From assembly GCF_001644645.1 (NCBI RefSeq), contig NZ_CP011390.1:4026001-4090000 (forward strand): 64,000 bases of DNA, read 5' to 3'. The notes beneath the pieces are model-generated. The model was not told the origin of the DNA and did not search any database. It saw only the letters and a list, made by a program, of their open reading frames with translations. Of this stretch, positions 14,790 to 23,278 are shown piece after piece (the first letter of the stretch is position 1; each line of letters starts with the position of its first letter). The position numbers were made by a program, and so were the translations under genes. This DNA is from Flavisolibacter tropicus (GTDB lineage: Bacteria; Bacteroidota; Bacteroidia; Chitinophagales; Chitinophagaceae).

Positions 14790-17066
14790 ATGGCTTATTT
14801 AAGAGGCATATTTTATTCGTTACCCGTACAACTCCTCTTTCTTCATTTTCGGAAATACCAAATATTGCTTGTTTTTTGGTTGGTGTTGTTTGCGGTGGTT
14901 AACGGTTCGCTAATGAAAAGCTTTGGCGCCAATGCCCTATTTCTGGCCCCGGAGTATTTGGGAAATGTGAATGCTCTTAGTACCGCTATTGTGGGGGCTT
15001 CCATTGGCGTATTTATCATGTGCTGGAACATTACTACGTTCATCTTATTCAGCCAACATTTTACTTTCCTTGCCGCTACGCAATACCCTTTTGTAAAGTA
15101 TTGCGTAAACAACAGCGTTTTACCGATCTCCTTTCTAACCTATTTCCTGATCAAAAGTTATTCATTTGCACACTACAAAGAATTGATTCCTAATATAGAG
15201 ATCATCTTTTTGACCCTTGGTTTCTTAGTGGGGCTGTTGCTGATGTTAACCATTTCGTTCTTTTATTTTTTTGGTGCTGATAAAACCATCTTACGATCAC
15301 TGCAGCCATTATTTAATACCACCAAGAATGTGATTTCCCATCTGCAGCCAGAGCATGTGCCTACGAACTCTAAAGTGCTGATCAACGCGGAATGGTTCCT
15401 GGATTCATTCAGGAAAGTGCGCCGCTGCCGCGATGTGTCGCACTACTCGCGCGAGTTGATGGAGACGATCTTTAAGCGTCACCACTTTGCCGCTGTTGTG
15501 TGTATGGTGCTGGCTTATTTATTCCTGATCATCATTGGTTTTTTCCTGGACTATAGAGTATTTCAGATACCAGCAGCAGCCAGTATCATTTTATTCTGTT
15601 CTATACTGATTGGGGTGTCTGGGGCCTTTGCTTATTTCTTTCAAAGCTGGAGTGTGCCAGCCCTGATTATTTTTTTGATCGTCTTAAATACGCTGTTTGA
15701 GTCTGGTTGGATTGATCCACGCAACAAGGCTTATGGCCTGGCCTACGATAAAGCCAATTGCCCTGAATATTCATTACATAGCCTGCAGCAATTAGCTAAT
15801 CCTGCAGCTGTGGAGGCCGACAAGCAGAATATGTTCCAGATACTGGATCGCTGGAAGGCTAAACAAAAAGAAGACAAACCGCTGTTGGTACTGATCACCA
15901 CCAGTGGGGGAGGTACCCGCAGTGCCACCTTTACCATGAATGTGCTGCAACGACTGGATAGCGTTACCAATGGTAAGATCATGGATCAAACCTTCCTGAT
16001 CACCGGGGCTTCTGGTGGTATGATCGGCGCTACCTATTTCCGGGAACTGTATCGCCAAAAAATAAAAGGCACTTACACCAACCTGCAATCAACCGAGTAT
16101 GTAGATGCCATAGCACAAGACCTGTTGAATCCTACGTTTTCTTCTTTTGTAGCTCGCGACCTGTTTGCACCGGAGCAAAAATTCAAAGTAGGCCCTTACA
16201 GTTATTTAAAGGATAGAGGATATTCTTTTGAATTGGCATTGAACGCGAATACCAAAGGTGTTTTAAACAAGCGCTTAAAAGATTATGAGCAGGATGAACG
16301 GAATGCTAAAATTCCATTGATCTTTTATCACAACGTGATCACCCGCGATGGTAAAAAGCTTTTGATAAGTACGCAGCCCCTGCGCTTTATGATGCAGCCG
16401 CTATCCGATAGTACACGCCCCATAAATCCGGATGCTGTTGATTATACAACTTTCTTTGCCAGCCAGGATCCGCACAACCTACGCATGTTGACAGCATTGC
16501 GCATGAATGCTACCTTTCCTATTGTACTACCCAACGTGTGGTTGCCAACAGAGCCGGTGATTGATGTGATGGATGGAGGCCTGCGCGATAATTACGGTAC
16601 CGATAATGCACTGCGCTTTATGTCGACCATGAAAGGCTGGATTGAAAAGAATACCAGAGGGGTGCTGATCATACAGATCCGTGATCGTATGGATGGTGGC
16701 TGGGAAAATCCATATGAGACCCAAACCATGACAGAGAACGCTGTAAAGCCTTTCTTCCTGCTACAACACAACTGGTATAAGATGATGGAGTATGGCCAGA
16801 GTGATATGGCCTCTTACTTAATAGGCAACAGTAACTTTTCTATTCAGCAACTAACGTTTCAGTATATCCCAGGAAAAGAAGAAGACAAGGCTGCCTTGAA
16901 TTTTCACTTGACCCAACGTGAGAAGCAAGATATTGGAGCTTCTTTAAACTCGCAGCAAAACGCGCAAAACTTTGGTAAAGTGGCCTTGTTGCTCAACACC
17001 TCTAAGGACAAATTAGCCGAAAACAAGATTTCAGTATACGGATCTCCAGGTGCTGCGCAGCAGTAA
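14790..17066 (+). CDS. Large membrane-anchored patatin-like phospholipase
   Basis: A 758-residue protein. The first 300 residues hold about six to seven hydrophobic helices (e.g. LLVFWLVLFAVVNGSLM, IIFLTLGFLVGLLLMLTISF, VVCMVLAYLFLIIIGFFLDY). The C-terminal part is a patatin domain: the oxyanion loop TTSGGGTRSATF, the nucleophile elbow ITGASGGMIGA with Ser408, and the catalytic Asp595 in VMDGGLRDNYGTD. Patatins hydrolyse phospholipids or acylglycerols. The membrane half makes it unusual compared with short bacterial patatins. Its last 65 nt overlap the convergent lipid kinase gene. ATG 14790 is chosen over the adjacent TTG. Confidence 0.88.
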   Translation: MAYLRGIFYSLPVQLLFLHFRKYQILLVFWLVLFAVVNGSLMKSFGANALFLAPEYLGNVNALSTAIVGASIGVFIMCWNITTFILFSQHFTFLAATQYPFVKYCVNNSVLPISFLTYFLIKSYSFAHYKELIPNIEIIFLTLGFLVGLLLMLTISFFYFFGADKTILRSLQPLFNTTKNVISHLQPEHVPTNSKVLINAEWFLDSFRKVRRCRDVSHYSRELMETIFKRHHFAAVVCMVLAYLFLIIIGFFLDYRVFQIPAAASIILFCSILIGVSGAFAYFFQSWSVPALIIFLIVLNTLFESGWIDPRNKAYGLAYDKANCPEYSLHSLQQLANPAAVEADKQNMFQILDRWKAKQKEDKPLLVLITTSGGGTRSATFTMNVLQRLDSVTNGKIMDQTFLITGASGGMIGATYFRELYRQKIKGTYTNLQSTEYVDAIAQDLLNPTFSSFVARDLFAPEQKFKVGPYSYLKDRGYSFELALNANTKGVLNKRLKDYEQDERNAKIPLIFYHNVITRDGKKLLISTQPLRFMMQPLSDSTRPINPDAVDYTTFFASQDPHNLRMLTALRMNATFPIVLPNVWLPTEPVIDVMDGGLRDNYGTDNALRFMSTMKGWIEKNTRGVLIIQIRDRMDGGWENPYETQTMTENAVKPFFLLQHNWYKMMEYGQSDMASYLIGNSNFSIQQLTFQYIPGKEEDKAALNFHLTQREKQDIGASLNSQQNAQNFGKVALLLNTSKDKLAENKISVYGSPGAAQQ

Positions 17067-17898
17067 CGGGGTCTCCATCAATATGCATGGGTGCACCACC
17101 TGCATTGCTAATGGTAAGCGATGGGGTTTGAAAATAAAGAATGCCTTTATTGGCTTTAGCTAGTTCTGGCTGCACTAAGCGATTAAAACCGCCTACCTGT
17201 AAAATGGTTTGCGCCAGCATATTCAGCTTGTTTTGTTTGGTTACTACCACAATGTCCAACAGACCGTCGGTTAAACTGGCCTTTGGTGCAATGGTAAAAT
17301 TGTTGCCAAACTGATTGCTGTTAGCTACAGAAATGAAATAGGCTTCCTTTTCTAATACACTGCCATCCATAGTAAGGCTAAAGGGATAGGCTTTGGCCGA
17401 AAAGAAATTGGAAACTGTTTTTTGAATATAGGTATTCAGACCACGCTTTGGCGCCTTAGCAAAATCATGCGCCACCTGGGCGTCGAAACCAATACCACAG
17501 AGCATACAGGAAAAAGCGCCATTTACCAGGAAAGCATCCGTGAGTTGGCTTTGTCCTTTAAAAATAATAGCCAGGGCCTTTTCCAGGTTTTTGGGTATGC
17601 CAGCACTAAACGCCAGCCCATTTCCTGAACCACAAGGCAGAATACCAAATTGTACATCCAGATCTTTAAGCCCGTTGATCACCTGATTTACCGTACCATC
17701 ACCAGCAGCAATGATCACATCGGTTACCTTTTCTTCTTTGATAAAGGGGTGCAGGAAACTGTAATCGCCACCAGCTACAGAGTGCTTGATGGTGTAAGGC
17801 AGGCCGGCAGCTTTTGTTTTTTCTTCAACTAATTGTTGTACAGAACGCTTATTGCGGGTACCGGATATAGGATTAATAATGTACAGAAGGTGACGCAT
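17002..17898 (-). CDS. Diacylglycerol/lipid kinase, YegS/BmrU family
   Basis: A 298-residue soluble lipid kinase. NP.SGT (9-13) opens the nucleotide-binding domain, AAGDGTVNQV (65-72) is the GGDGT-type ATP loop, and LPCGSGNGLAFS (88-97) the conserved P.GTGN-type loop. The C-terminal beta domain contains the CGIGFDA motif and HIDGDPV. The expected reaction is ATP-dependent phosphorylation of diacylglycerol or a related lipid. It is convergent with, and overlaps by 65 bp, the patatin gene, so the two may affect each other by antisense transcription. Lipid breakdown by the patatin and rephosphorylation by this kinase would fit one lipid-turnover function, as inference. Confidence 0.93.
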   Translation of the reverse strand: MRHLLYIINPISGTRNKRSVQQLVEEKTKAAGLPYTIKHSVAGGDYSFLHPFIKEEKVTDVIIAAGDGTVNQVINGLKDLDVQFGILPCGSGNGLAFSAGIPKNLEKALAIIFKGQSQLTDAFLVNGAFSCMLCGIGFDAQVAHDFAKAPKRGLNTYIQKTVSNFFSAKAYPFSLTMDGSVLEKEAYFISVANSNQFGNNFTIAPKASLTDGLLDIVVVTKQNKLNMLAQTILQVGGFNRLVQPELAKANKGILYFQTPSLTISNAGGAPMHIDGDPVTAAQHLEIRILKSCFRLICP

Positions 17899-18029
17899 AA
17901 ACTAGGAGATTGAAAGAGGGGAAGGAGAAAAGGAGATTATAGAAAGACTCTTATCATTCCTGTTCTTAACCCAACAAGCTGCAAATGTATTCTCTTCAAA
18001 ACATAATTGGGAAGCTGTACGTATTAAAT

Positions 18030-18080
18030 CGTGAAACGTGAGACGTGAGGCCCCTCCCGGCCTCCCCGAAAGGGAGGAGT
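18030..18080. repeat. REP-type GC palindrome with GTGAAACGTG leader
   Basis: ATCGTGAAACGTGAGACGTG leads into CCCCTCCCGGCCTCCCCGAA then AGGGAGGAG. CTCCC..GAAA..GGGAG is a hairpin. It is followed by GCACAAAACCAGAAG and a terminator-like hairpin, an order repeated near 33.4 and 42.0 kb. Confidence 0.75.
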
Positions 18081-18125
18081 GCCAACGCACAAAACCAGAA
18101 GAACAAAACCTCTTATAAAAGAAAT

Positions 18126-18155
18126 GCACTCCTAAAGTGGAGTGCTTTTCTTTTT
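18126..18155 (+). terminator. Terminator-like hairpin of the REP composite
   Basis: GCACTCC and GGAGTGC form a 7-bp stem with a 6-nt loop, followed by TTTTCTTTTT. No plus-strand gene ends nearby, so it seems to travel with the repeat. Confidence 0.65.
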
Positions 18156-18179
18156 AAATTGATTCTTTTCTTATTGTTT

Positions 18180-18475
18180 ATTGAATATTGAGCGTTGAGC
18201 ATTGAGCATTTCCTCCTTGTGCCTTGTGCCTTGTGCCTTTTCTTCCTCCCTTCTTCCTTCAACATTCCTTGTTCCTTGTTCAATATTCTCTCTCTTCATC
18301 AGCCATCCTCACATCTGCTAATTCAAATCCTGCTAATCCATTCTAAATCCAGCCAATCCGCGGTCCTCTGTGCCCCTCTCTGCCCCCGTGCCTTCGTGGT
18401 TCCAATTCTCCGCGCCCTTGGCGCGCGCTGTTTGCAGCTTCTTCTCGCAGCTCACAGCTCATGGCTCACAGCTTT
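18180..18475 (+). repeat. Dispersed intergenic module, copy 3
   Basis: Starts with TTGAATATTGAGCGTTGAGC, followed by CTTGTGCCTTGTGCCTTTTC, CTTCCTTCAACATTCC, TCTTCATCAGCCATCCTCAC, CCAATCCGCGGTCCTCTGTG, GTGGTTCC and CTCCGCGCCCTTGGCGCGCG, ending AGCTCACAGCTCATGGCTCA. Nearly identical to 12040-12340 over more than 200 bp. A frame open across it is repeat-derived, not a gene. Confidence 0.85.
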
Positions 18476-18545
18476 CCTTCCCTCCCTGTCATCTGTCCTC
18501 TATCAACTGTCAGCAAACAACAGTTCACTAGTGTTGGATCAACCT

Positions 18546-18573
18546 AAGTTCCCCCTTCGGGGGACAGGGGCCG
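18546..18573. repeat. REP-type palindrome abutting a stop codon
   Basis: AAGTTCCCCCTTCGGGGGAC then AGGGGCCG. CCCCC-TTC-GGGGG is a hairpin. It ends directly at the stop codon (18574-18576) of the minus-strand gene, the same position taken by a sister copy at 42202-42233. Confidence 0.7.
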
Positions 18574-19011
18574 CTACTCCTCCAATGTCACCGTACACAA
18601 ATGCATTCTTTTAATGCGAATACGGGAGGCCAGGTCAGGGTCTGTTGGTAATGCCCATGTGTAGATCTTTAGGGTTTTGATGCCTTGGTTGCGTAAGTCG
18701 CGTAGTTTTCCATTGCCGATCTTAAAGGAACTGCCACTATAGTTGATCAGTTCGTTGTCCTTGGTGTCAAAAACAGCAAACGTACGCTTCCAGTCTTTCA
18801 AAGGCTTTTCTTCATGGAAGTTTATATAAAGCTGGCCTTCTGCTTTCAGGTCGGCATCCTTGATCACAAAACTGTTCTTGGTCTCGCTCTCGCTGGTAGC
18901 CTTCAGGCGTACTACTTTATTGTGCTCTATCGTCCAGGTATTACCCTTGGGCGTTTGTGCTGGTATTTGAAAAAAGCCCATAAGGCTAAGCATAAGGAAC
19001 AATATTTTCAT
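18574..19011 (-). CDS. Hypothetical secreted protein
   Basis: A 145-residue protein with a signal peptide (MKILFLMLSLMGFFQIPAQT). The mature part looks like a small beta-sandwich (TWTIEHNKVVRLKATSESET, LYINFHEEKPLKDWKRTFAV) that ends LKIYTWALPTDPDLASRIRI plus RMHLCTVTLEE. No catalytic motif or known family is recognised. A REP palindrome sits immediately past its stop codon. The start is 49 bp from the divergent DUF2905 gene. Confidence 0.7.
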   Translation of the reverse strand: MKILFLMLSLMGFFQIPAQTPKGNTWTIEHNKVVRLKATSESETKNSFVIKDADLKAEGQLYINFHEEKPLKDWKRTFAVFDTKDNELINYSGSSFKIGNGKLRDLRNQGIKTLKIYTWALPTDPDLASRIRIKRMHLCTVTLEE

Positions 19012-19059
19012 ATTAAATCGGTTAATAGTTTGACTTCAATCAATAGTACGAGTTTAAAT

Positions 19060-19281
19060 ATGCAAGGTCAATGGGGTAAATACATCATTTTGCTGGGTGG
19101 TTTGATCATAATCATTGGCATTATTGTGTATTTCCTTGGCGATAAGCTGCACTGGATAGGCCGCCTGCCTGGTGATATCAGGGTAGAAAGAGACAATTTT
19201 CGCTTTTATTTTCCCATTACCACCATGATACTGGTTAGTCTCATCCTTTCATTCTTGCTTTACCTGCTACGCCGTTTTTAG
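19060..19281 (+). CDS. DUF2905-family small membrane protein
   Basis: A 73-residue protein from ATG 19060 (MQGQWGKYIILLGGLIIIIG). Two transmembrane helices flank a loop HWIGRLPGDIRVERDNFRFY, and the second helix begins FPITTMILVSLILSFLLYLL. The 'G.LPGDI..(E/R).(D/N)...YFPI.T....S..LS' signature is DUF2905 (PF11146), of unknown function and very widespread. It faces the hypothetical gene at 18574-19011 divergently. Confidence 0.9.
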   Translation: MQGQWGKYIILLGGLIIIIGIIVYFLGDKLHWIGRLPGDIRVERDNFRFYFPITTMILVSLILSFLLYLLRRF

Positions 19282-19528
19282 GTTTAATCTATTTCTATTC
19301 TCCGCGCTGTCTTGTTTAAAACTCACCCTTATAAAGAGACGAAATATATGTGGCATAAATAAGCCTGACAGGGGGTGAAAAAGCAAAAGTTAGGTGAAAG
19401 TAATTCGGAACCCATCTTTAAAGATGCATAGCCGATGCTCCTCTACGGCTATTTTCCTAAGCTCTTCAGTTGGTCCTTCTCATCAAAAAGTTTTTGTAAA
19501 GTCCACCATTTTAGGCCTCTGGCGGTCA

Positions 19529-19622
19529 GGAATAGCTTACATTTGCGCCTCTTAAAACAGCTACAAGCTGCAAGCTACACGCTAAAAACTGCGTGAAGCG
19601 TGAAGCGTACAGCGTTAAGCAC
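19529..19622 (+). promoter_or_regulatory. typA promoter region and repeat-derived 5' leader
   Basis: TTACATTTGCG (from about 19529) resembles the TAnnTTTG box. Between it and the typA ATG (19630) lie AGCTACAAGCTGCAAGCTAC, ACGC, then GCGTGAAGCGTGAAGCGTAC, a member of the AGCTTG/GAAGCGTG repeat family that can fold back on itself. If the box is the promoter, the repeat is transcribed as leader. The rest of 19282-19528 shows nothing recognisable. Confidence 0.45.
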
Positions 19623-19629
19623 GAAAATT

Positions 19630-21441
19630 ATGGATATCAGAAATATTGCGATTATCGCACACGTTGACCACGGAAAAACAACCCTCGTTGACAAAATCTT
19701 ACACGCAACTAAAGTGTTTCGTGAAAACCAGGATGCAGGTGAACTGATCATGGATAGTAACGACCTTGAAAAGGAACGTGGTATCACCATCTTCAGTAAA
19801 AACGCTGCTGTAGAGTACAATGGTGTAAAAATTAACGTGATTGATACCCCAGGCCACGCCGACTTTGGCGGTGAGGTAGAGCGCGTATTGAAAATGGCCG
19901 ATGGTGTTTGCCTGTTGGTAGATGCTTTTGAAGGCCCAATGCCTCAAACTCGTTTCGTATTGCAAAAAGCTTTGGCCTTAGGTCTGAAGCCGATTGTTAT
20001 CATCAATAAAGTTGATAAGCCAAACTGCCGTCCGGACGAAGTGCATGACGCAGTATTTGAGCTTTTCTTTAACCTGGATGCTACCGAAGAGCAGCTGGAT
20101 TTCCCAACTTATTATGGTTCTGGTAAAAATGGCTGGTTCAACGATAGCCTGACCCAGATCGATAATATCAATCCTTTGTTGGATGGTATCCTGAAGCATG
20201 TACCGCCGCCAGCTGTTGGCGAAGGTTCTTTGCAGTTGCAGATCACCTCTTTGGACTATTCTTCTTTCCTTGGTCGTATTGCCATTGGTAAAGTAAGCCG
20301 TGGTTCGATCAAAGAAGGTCAGCCAATCTCTTTAATGCAGACAGACGGTACAATTAAGAAATCAAGAGTACGTGAGCTGTATGTGTTTGAAGGAATGGGT
20401 AAGAAGAAGGTGAGCGAAGTAGTAGCGGGTGATCTTTGTGCAGTTGTAGGTTTAGAAGGTTTCAACATTGGTGATACTATTGCTGATTTTGAAAATCCAG
20501 AAGCTTTACCGGTAATCAGCGTGGATGAGCCTACGATGAACATGATGTTCTCTATCAACAACTCACCGTTCTTTGGTAAGGATGGTAAGTTTGTTACTTC
20601 TCGTCACCTGCGTGATCGCTTAATGAAGGAAACGGAGAAGAACCTGGCCCTGCGTGTTAGAGACACCGATAGCGCTGATAGCTTCCTGGTATACGGTCGC
20701 GGTATCCTGCACTTAGGCGTATTGATTGAAACGATGCGTCGTGAAGGATATGAGTTGACTATTGGTCAGCCGCAAGTATTGGTGAAAGAAATTGATGGCA
20801 GAAAATGTGAGCCATTTGAAACCCTGGTAGTAGATGTACCACAGGAATATGCTTCTAAAGTAATTGACCTGGTAACACGCCGTAAGGGTGAGATGCTGAT
20901 CATGGAAACAAAAGGCGACATGCAACACTTAGAGTTTGATATCCCTTCTCGTGGTTTGCTGGGCTTGCGTACCAATATGCTAACCAATACTGCAGGTGAA
21001 GCTGTAATGAACCACCGCTTTAGTGAATACAAACCTTGGAAAGGACCAATCCCTGGTCGTAACAACGGTGTGTTGATCGCTAAAGAAGCGGGTTCCACTA
21101 CTGCTTACTCTATTGATAAATTACAAGACCGTGGATTCTTCTTTGTAGATCCAGGTGAGGAAGTATATAAGGGTATGATCATCGGTGAGAACAATAAGCC
21201 TGGTGACCTGGTAGTGAATCCAAACGAAGGAAAGAAACTGACCAACATGCGTGCCAGCGGTAGCGATGGTACGGTAAGCCTTCCTCCTAAGCGTTTAATG
21301 ACCCTGGAAGAGTGTATGGAATACATTCAGCAGGATGAGTGTATTGAGGTGACACCGAACAACATTCGTATGCGTAAGACCATTCTGGATGAAGAAGAGC
21401 GTAAGAAGCAGCAGAAGCGTATGAGCGCTGAAGCGATCTAA
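19630..21441 (+). CDS. typA: Ribosome-associated GTPase TypA/BipA
   Basis: A 603-residue translational GTPase, standard length. G-domain motifs: AHVDHGKTTLVDKIL (P-loop, residues 10-17), ERGITIFSK (switch I region), DTPGHADFGGEVERVL (switch II) and INKVDKPNCRP (NKxD). It continues with EF-G-like domain II, a domain III segment (INNSPFFGKDGKFVTSRHLR, a TypA hallmark) and the TypA-specific C-terminal domain ending MRKTILDEEERKK. It binds 70S ribosomes and assists 50S assembly, notably under cold or stress. ATG 19630 (MDIRNIAIIAHVDHG) fits all homologues. A strong terminator follows. Confidence 0.98.
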   Translation: MDIRNIAIIAHVDHGKTTLVDKILHATKVFRENQDAGELIMDSNDLEKERGITIFSKNAAVEYNGVKINVIDTPGHADFGGEVERVLKMADGVCLLVDAFEGPMPQTRFVLQKALALGLKPIVIINKVDKPNCRPDEVHDAVFELFFNLDATEEQLDFPTYYGSGKNGWFNDSLTQIDNINPLLDGILKHVPPPAVGEGSLQLQITSLDYSSFLGRIAIGKVSRGSIKEGQPISLMQTDGTIKKSRVRELYVFEGMGKKKVSEVVAGDLCAVVGLEGFNIGDTIADFENPEALPVISVDEPTMNMMFSINNSPFFGKDGKFVTSRHLRDRLMKETEKNLALRVRDTDSADSFLVYGRGILHLGVLIETMRREGYELTIGQPQVLVKEIDGRKCEPFETLVVDVPQEYASKVIDLVTRRKGEMLIMETKGDMQHLEFDIPSRGLLGLRTNMLTNTAGEAVMNHRFSEYKPWKGPIPGRNNGVLIAKEAGSTTAYSIDKLQDRGFFFVDPGEEVYKGMIIGENNKPGDLVVNPNEGKKLTNMRASGSDGTVSLPPKRLMTLEECMEYIQQDECIEVTPNNIRMRKTILDEEERKKQQKRMSAEAI

Positions 21442-21462
21442 TTCTCTTTTAGATAAATTTTT

Positions 21463-21488
21463 AAAGCCCCGCGTTAGCGGGGCTTTTT
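21463..21488 (+). terminator. Rho-independent terminator of typA
   Basis: AAAGCCCCGC-GTTA-GCGGGGCTTT followed by TT, 22 nt after the typA stop. A strong GC stem. Confidence 0.92.
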
Positions 21489-21720
21489 GTTTCACGCAGA
21501 GGCGCCGGGGGCGCAGAGAAAAGGAGAAGAATTAGCTGATTAGCTTATGTGTAGATTAGCTGATGATATTGGTTGACAGGTTGATAAGTTGACAAGGAAG
21601 GAAGAAGAGTGAGTGATGAATAATCAATAATGAGTAATGAATAATGAGAGGGAAGTGTTGGAATAAGGGCTTATTAGATTGATTCCCTTGACCAGGGAAA
21701 TCCATCGTTCTTGCCGGTTC
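21489..21720. repeat. Repeat-rich spacer
   Basis: Directly after the typA terminator: TTTCACGCAGAGGCGCCGGG, GGCGCAGAGAAAAGG, then AGCTGATTAGC units, GGTTGACAGGTTGATAAGTT, GACAAGGAAGGAAG, and AATAATGAGTAATGAATAAT. The same block order (CACGCAGAG..GCGCGGAGA, then GACAGGTTAACAAGTTG) occurs at 61813-62020. No gene seen. Confidence 0.7.
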
Positions 21721-21811
21721 ATGTAGCAAAAAAGCCAATTAATGCCCCTCAGTCTTTCATTGGGTGTTTAGGGTTATTAATCTTGTGTCCGATACTTTAA
21801 ACATTTTTGCA

Positions 21812-23203
21812 ATGAATAACACCCTTTCTACTGTTATTGACCATACCATCGCATCGCAAATAAAACCCGGCACCAAAATATTATTTGCCACCTTCCCTGC
21901 AGATGGGCATTTTAACCCGCTAACCGGGTTAGCCATGCATCTTAAACAGATTGGATGTGATGTGCGTTGGTATACCGCAAAGAAATACGCAAATAAATTG
22001 CAGCAACTGGATATACCTCACTATGATCTGGTACGTGCGCTGGACTTTGCCAGTGGTGAGCCTGATGAAATATTTCCAGAGCGGAAACAACACAAAAGCC
22101 AGTTGGCCAAACTAAAGTTTGATATCATTAATGTGTTTATAAAACGTGGGCCTGAGTTTTACGATGATATTAAGGAGATTCACCAAACCTTTCCGTTTGA
22201 GGTGATGATTGCCGATGTGGCTTTTACCGGCACTCCCATGGTAAAGGAAAAGATGAATATTCCGGTGATCACGGTGGGCATATTGCCGCTGCCGGAAACC
22301 TCAAAAGACCTGGCACCTTATGGACTGGCCATTACACCCAACTATTCATTCTGGGGTAAGAAAAAGCAAACCTTCCTGCGTTTTGTAGCCGATCAGGTAC
22401 TGTTTCGGAAACCTTACCTGGTTATGAAAGAGATGCTGGCAGACTATGGGATAAAACCAGATGGCAATTTGTTTAGCACACTTATCAGAAAATCTTCCCT
22501 GGTGCTGCAAAGCGGTACGCCGGGCTTTGAATACTTCCGTAGTGATCTTGGACACAATATTCGCTTTGCCGGGGCATTATTGCCGTATACTACCCAAAAG
22601 CAAACAACACCCTGGTACAACAAAAAGTTGGAGCAATACGATAAAGTGATTTTAGTTACACAAGGAACTGTTGAAAAGGATGTAGAGAAGATCATTGTGC
22701 CTACCCTGGAAGCTTTTAAAGACTCCGACTGCCTGGTGGTGGTAACCACGGGTGGCTCCAGAACGCTGGAATTGCGCCTGCGCTATCCGCAAAACAATAT
22801 TATCATTGAAGATTTTATTCCTTTTGGTGATGTAATGCCATATGCGGATGTATATATAACTAATGGCGGATATGGTGGTGTAATGTTGGGTATAGAAAAC
22901 CAATTGCCAATGGTGGTGGCAGGTGTGCATGAGGGCAAAAACGAGATCTGTGCACGTGTTGGATACTTTCAGTTAGGCATCAACCTTAAAACGGAGCAGC
23001 CTATTCCTGCACAAATCCGTAATAGTGTAGAAGAGATCCTGAGCAATGTTGTTTACAAGAAAAATGTGGTGAAGCTGAGCAAAGAATTTGCGCAATACAA
23101 GCCAAATGAGCTGTGTGCCAAGTACGTAGCGCAATTGGTACAACAAGAGTCATCGTCTCAGAAAGTAAATGTGGCAGCCGTCGAGGCGGTATTGGAGGCA
23201 TAA
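21812..23203 (+). CDS. UDP-glycosyltransferase-like protein (GT1/MGT type)
   Basis: A 463-residue GT-B enzyme from ATG 21812 (MNNTLSTVIDHTIASQIKPG). The N-terminal domain starts KILFATFPADGHFNPLTGLA, the acceptor-domain 'GH.NP' motif. The C-terminal nucleotide-sugar domain has LVTQGTVE, VVVTTGGS, IIIEDFIPFGDVMPYADVYI, TNGGYGGVMLGIENQLPMVV and GVHEGKNEICAR, equivalent to the PSPG-like 'THGG..S..E....G.P......DQ..NA' region. Expected role: transfer of a sugar from a nucleotide donor to a small or lipid acceptor. A strong terminator follows, so it is separate from the glycan cluster at 23.6 kb. Confidence 0.9.
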   Translation: MNNTLSTVIDHTIASQIKPGTKILFATFPADGHFNPLTGLAMHLKQIGCDVRWYTAKKYANKLQQLDIPHYDLVRALDFASGEPDEIFPERKQHKSQLAKLKFDIINVFIKRGPEFYDDIKEIHQTFPFEVMIADVAFTGTPMVKEKMNIPVITVGILPLPETSKDLAPYGLAITPNYSFWGKKKQTFLRFVADQVLFRKPYLVMKEMLADYGIKPDGNLFSTLIRKSSLVLQSGTPGFEYFRSDLGHNIRFAGALLPYTTQKQTTPWYNKKLEQYDKVILVTQGTVEKDVEKIIVPTLEAFKDSDCLVVVTTGGSRTLELRLRYPQNNIIIEDFIPFGDVMPYADVYITNGGYGGVMLGIENQLPMVVAGVHEGKNEICARVGYFQLGINLKTEQPIPAQIRNSVEEILSNVVYKKNVVKLSKEFAQYKPNELCAKYVAQLVQQESSSQKVNVAAVEAVLEA

Positions 23204-23224
23204 TGTTATTTCCCCTCAGACGTT

Positions 23225-23260
23225 AAAATTCCATATCCTGTCGGGTATGGAATTTTTGTT
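23225..23260 (+). terminator. Rho-independent terminator of the GT1 gene
   Basis: AAAATTCCATATCC-TGTC-GGGTATGGAATTTT, a 14-bp stem with one G-U pair, then TG and TTTCC. It partly shares space with the promoter of the next gene. Confidence 0.85.
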
Positions 23261-23263
23261 TCC

Positions 23264-23271
23264 TACCTTTG
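23264..23271 (+). promoter_or_regulatory. Candidate -7 promoter element TACCTTTG
   Basis: TACCTTTG ends seven nt before ATG 23279, in the same arrangement as at 13659. No -33 element is clear, because the preceding bases are the terminator stem. Confidence 0.4.
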
Positions 23272-23278
23272 CTGTGCT

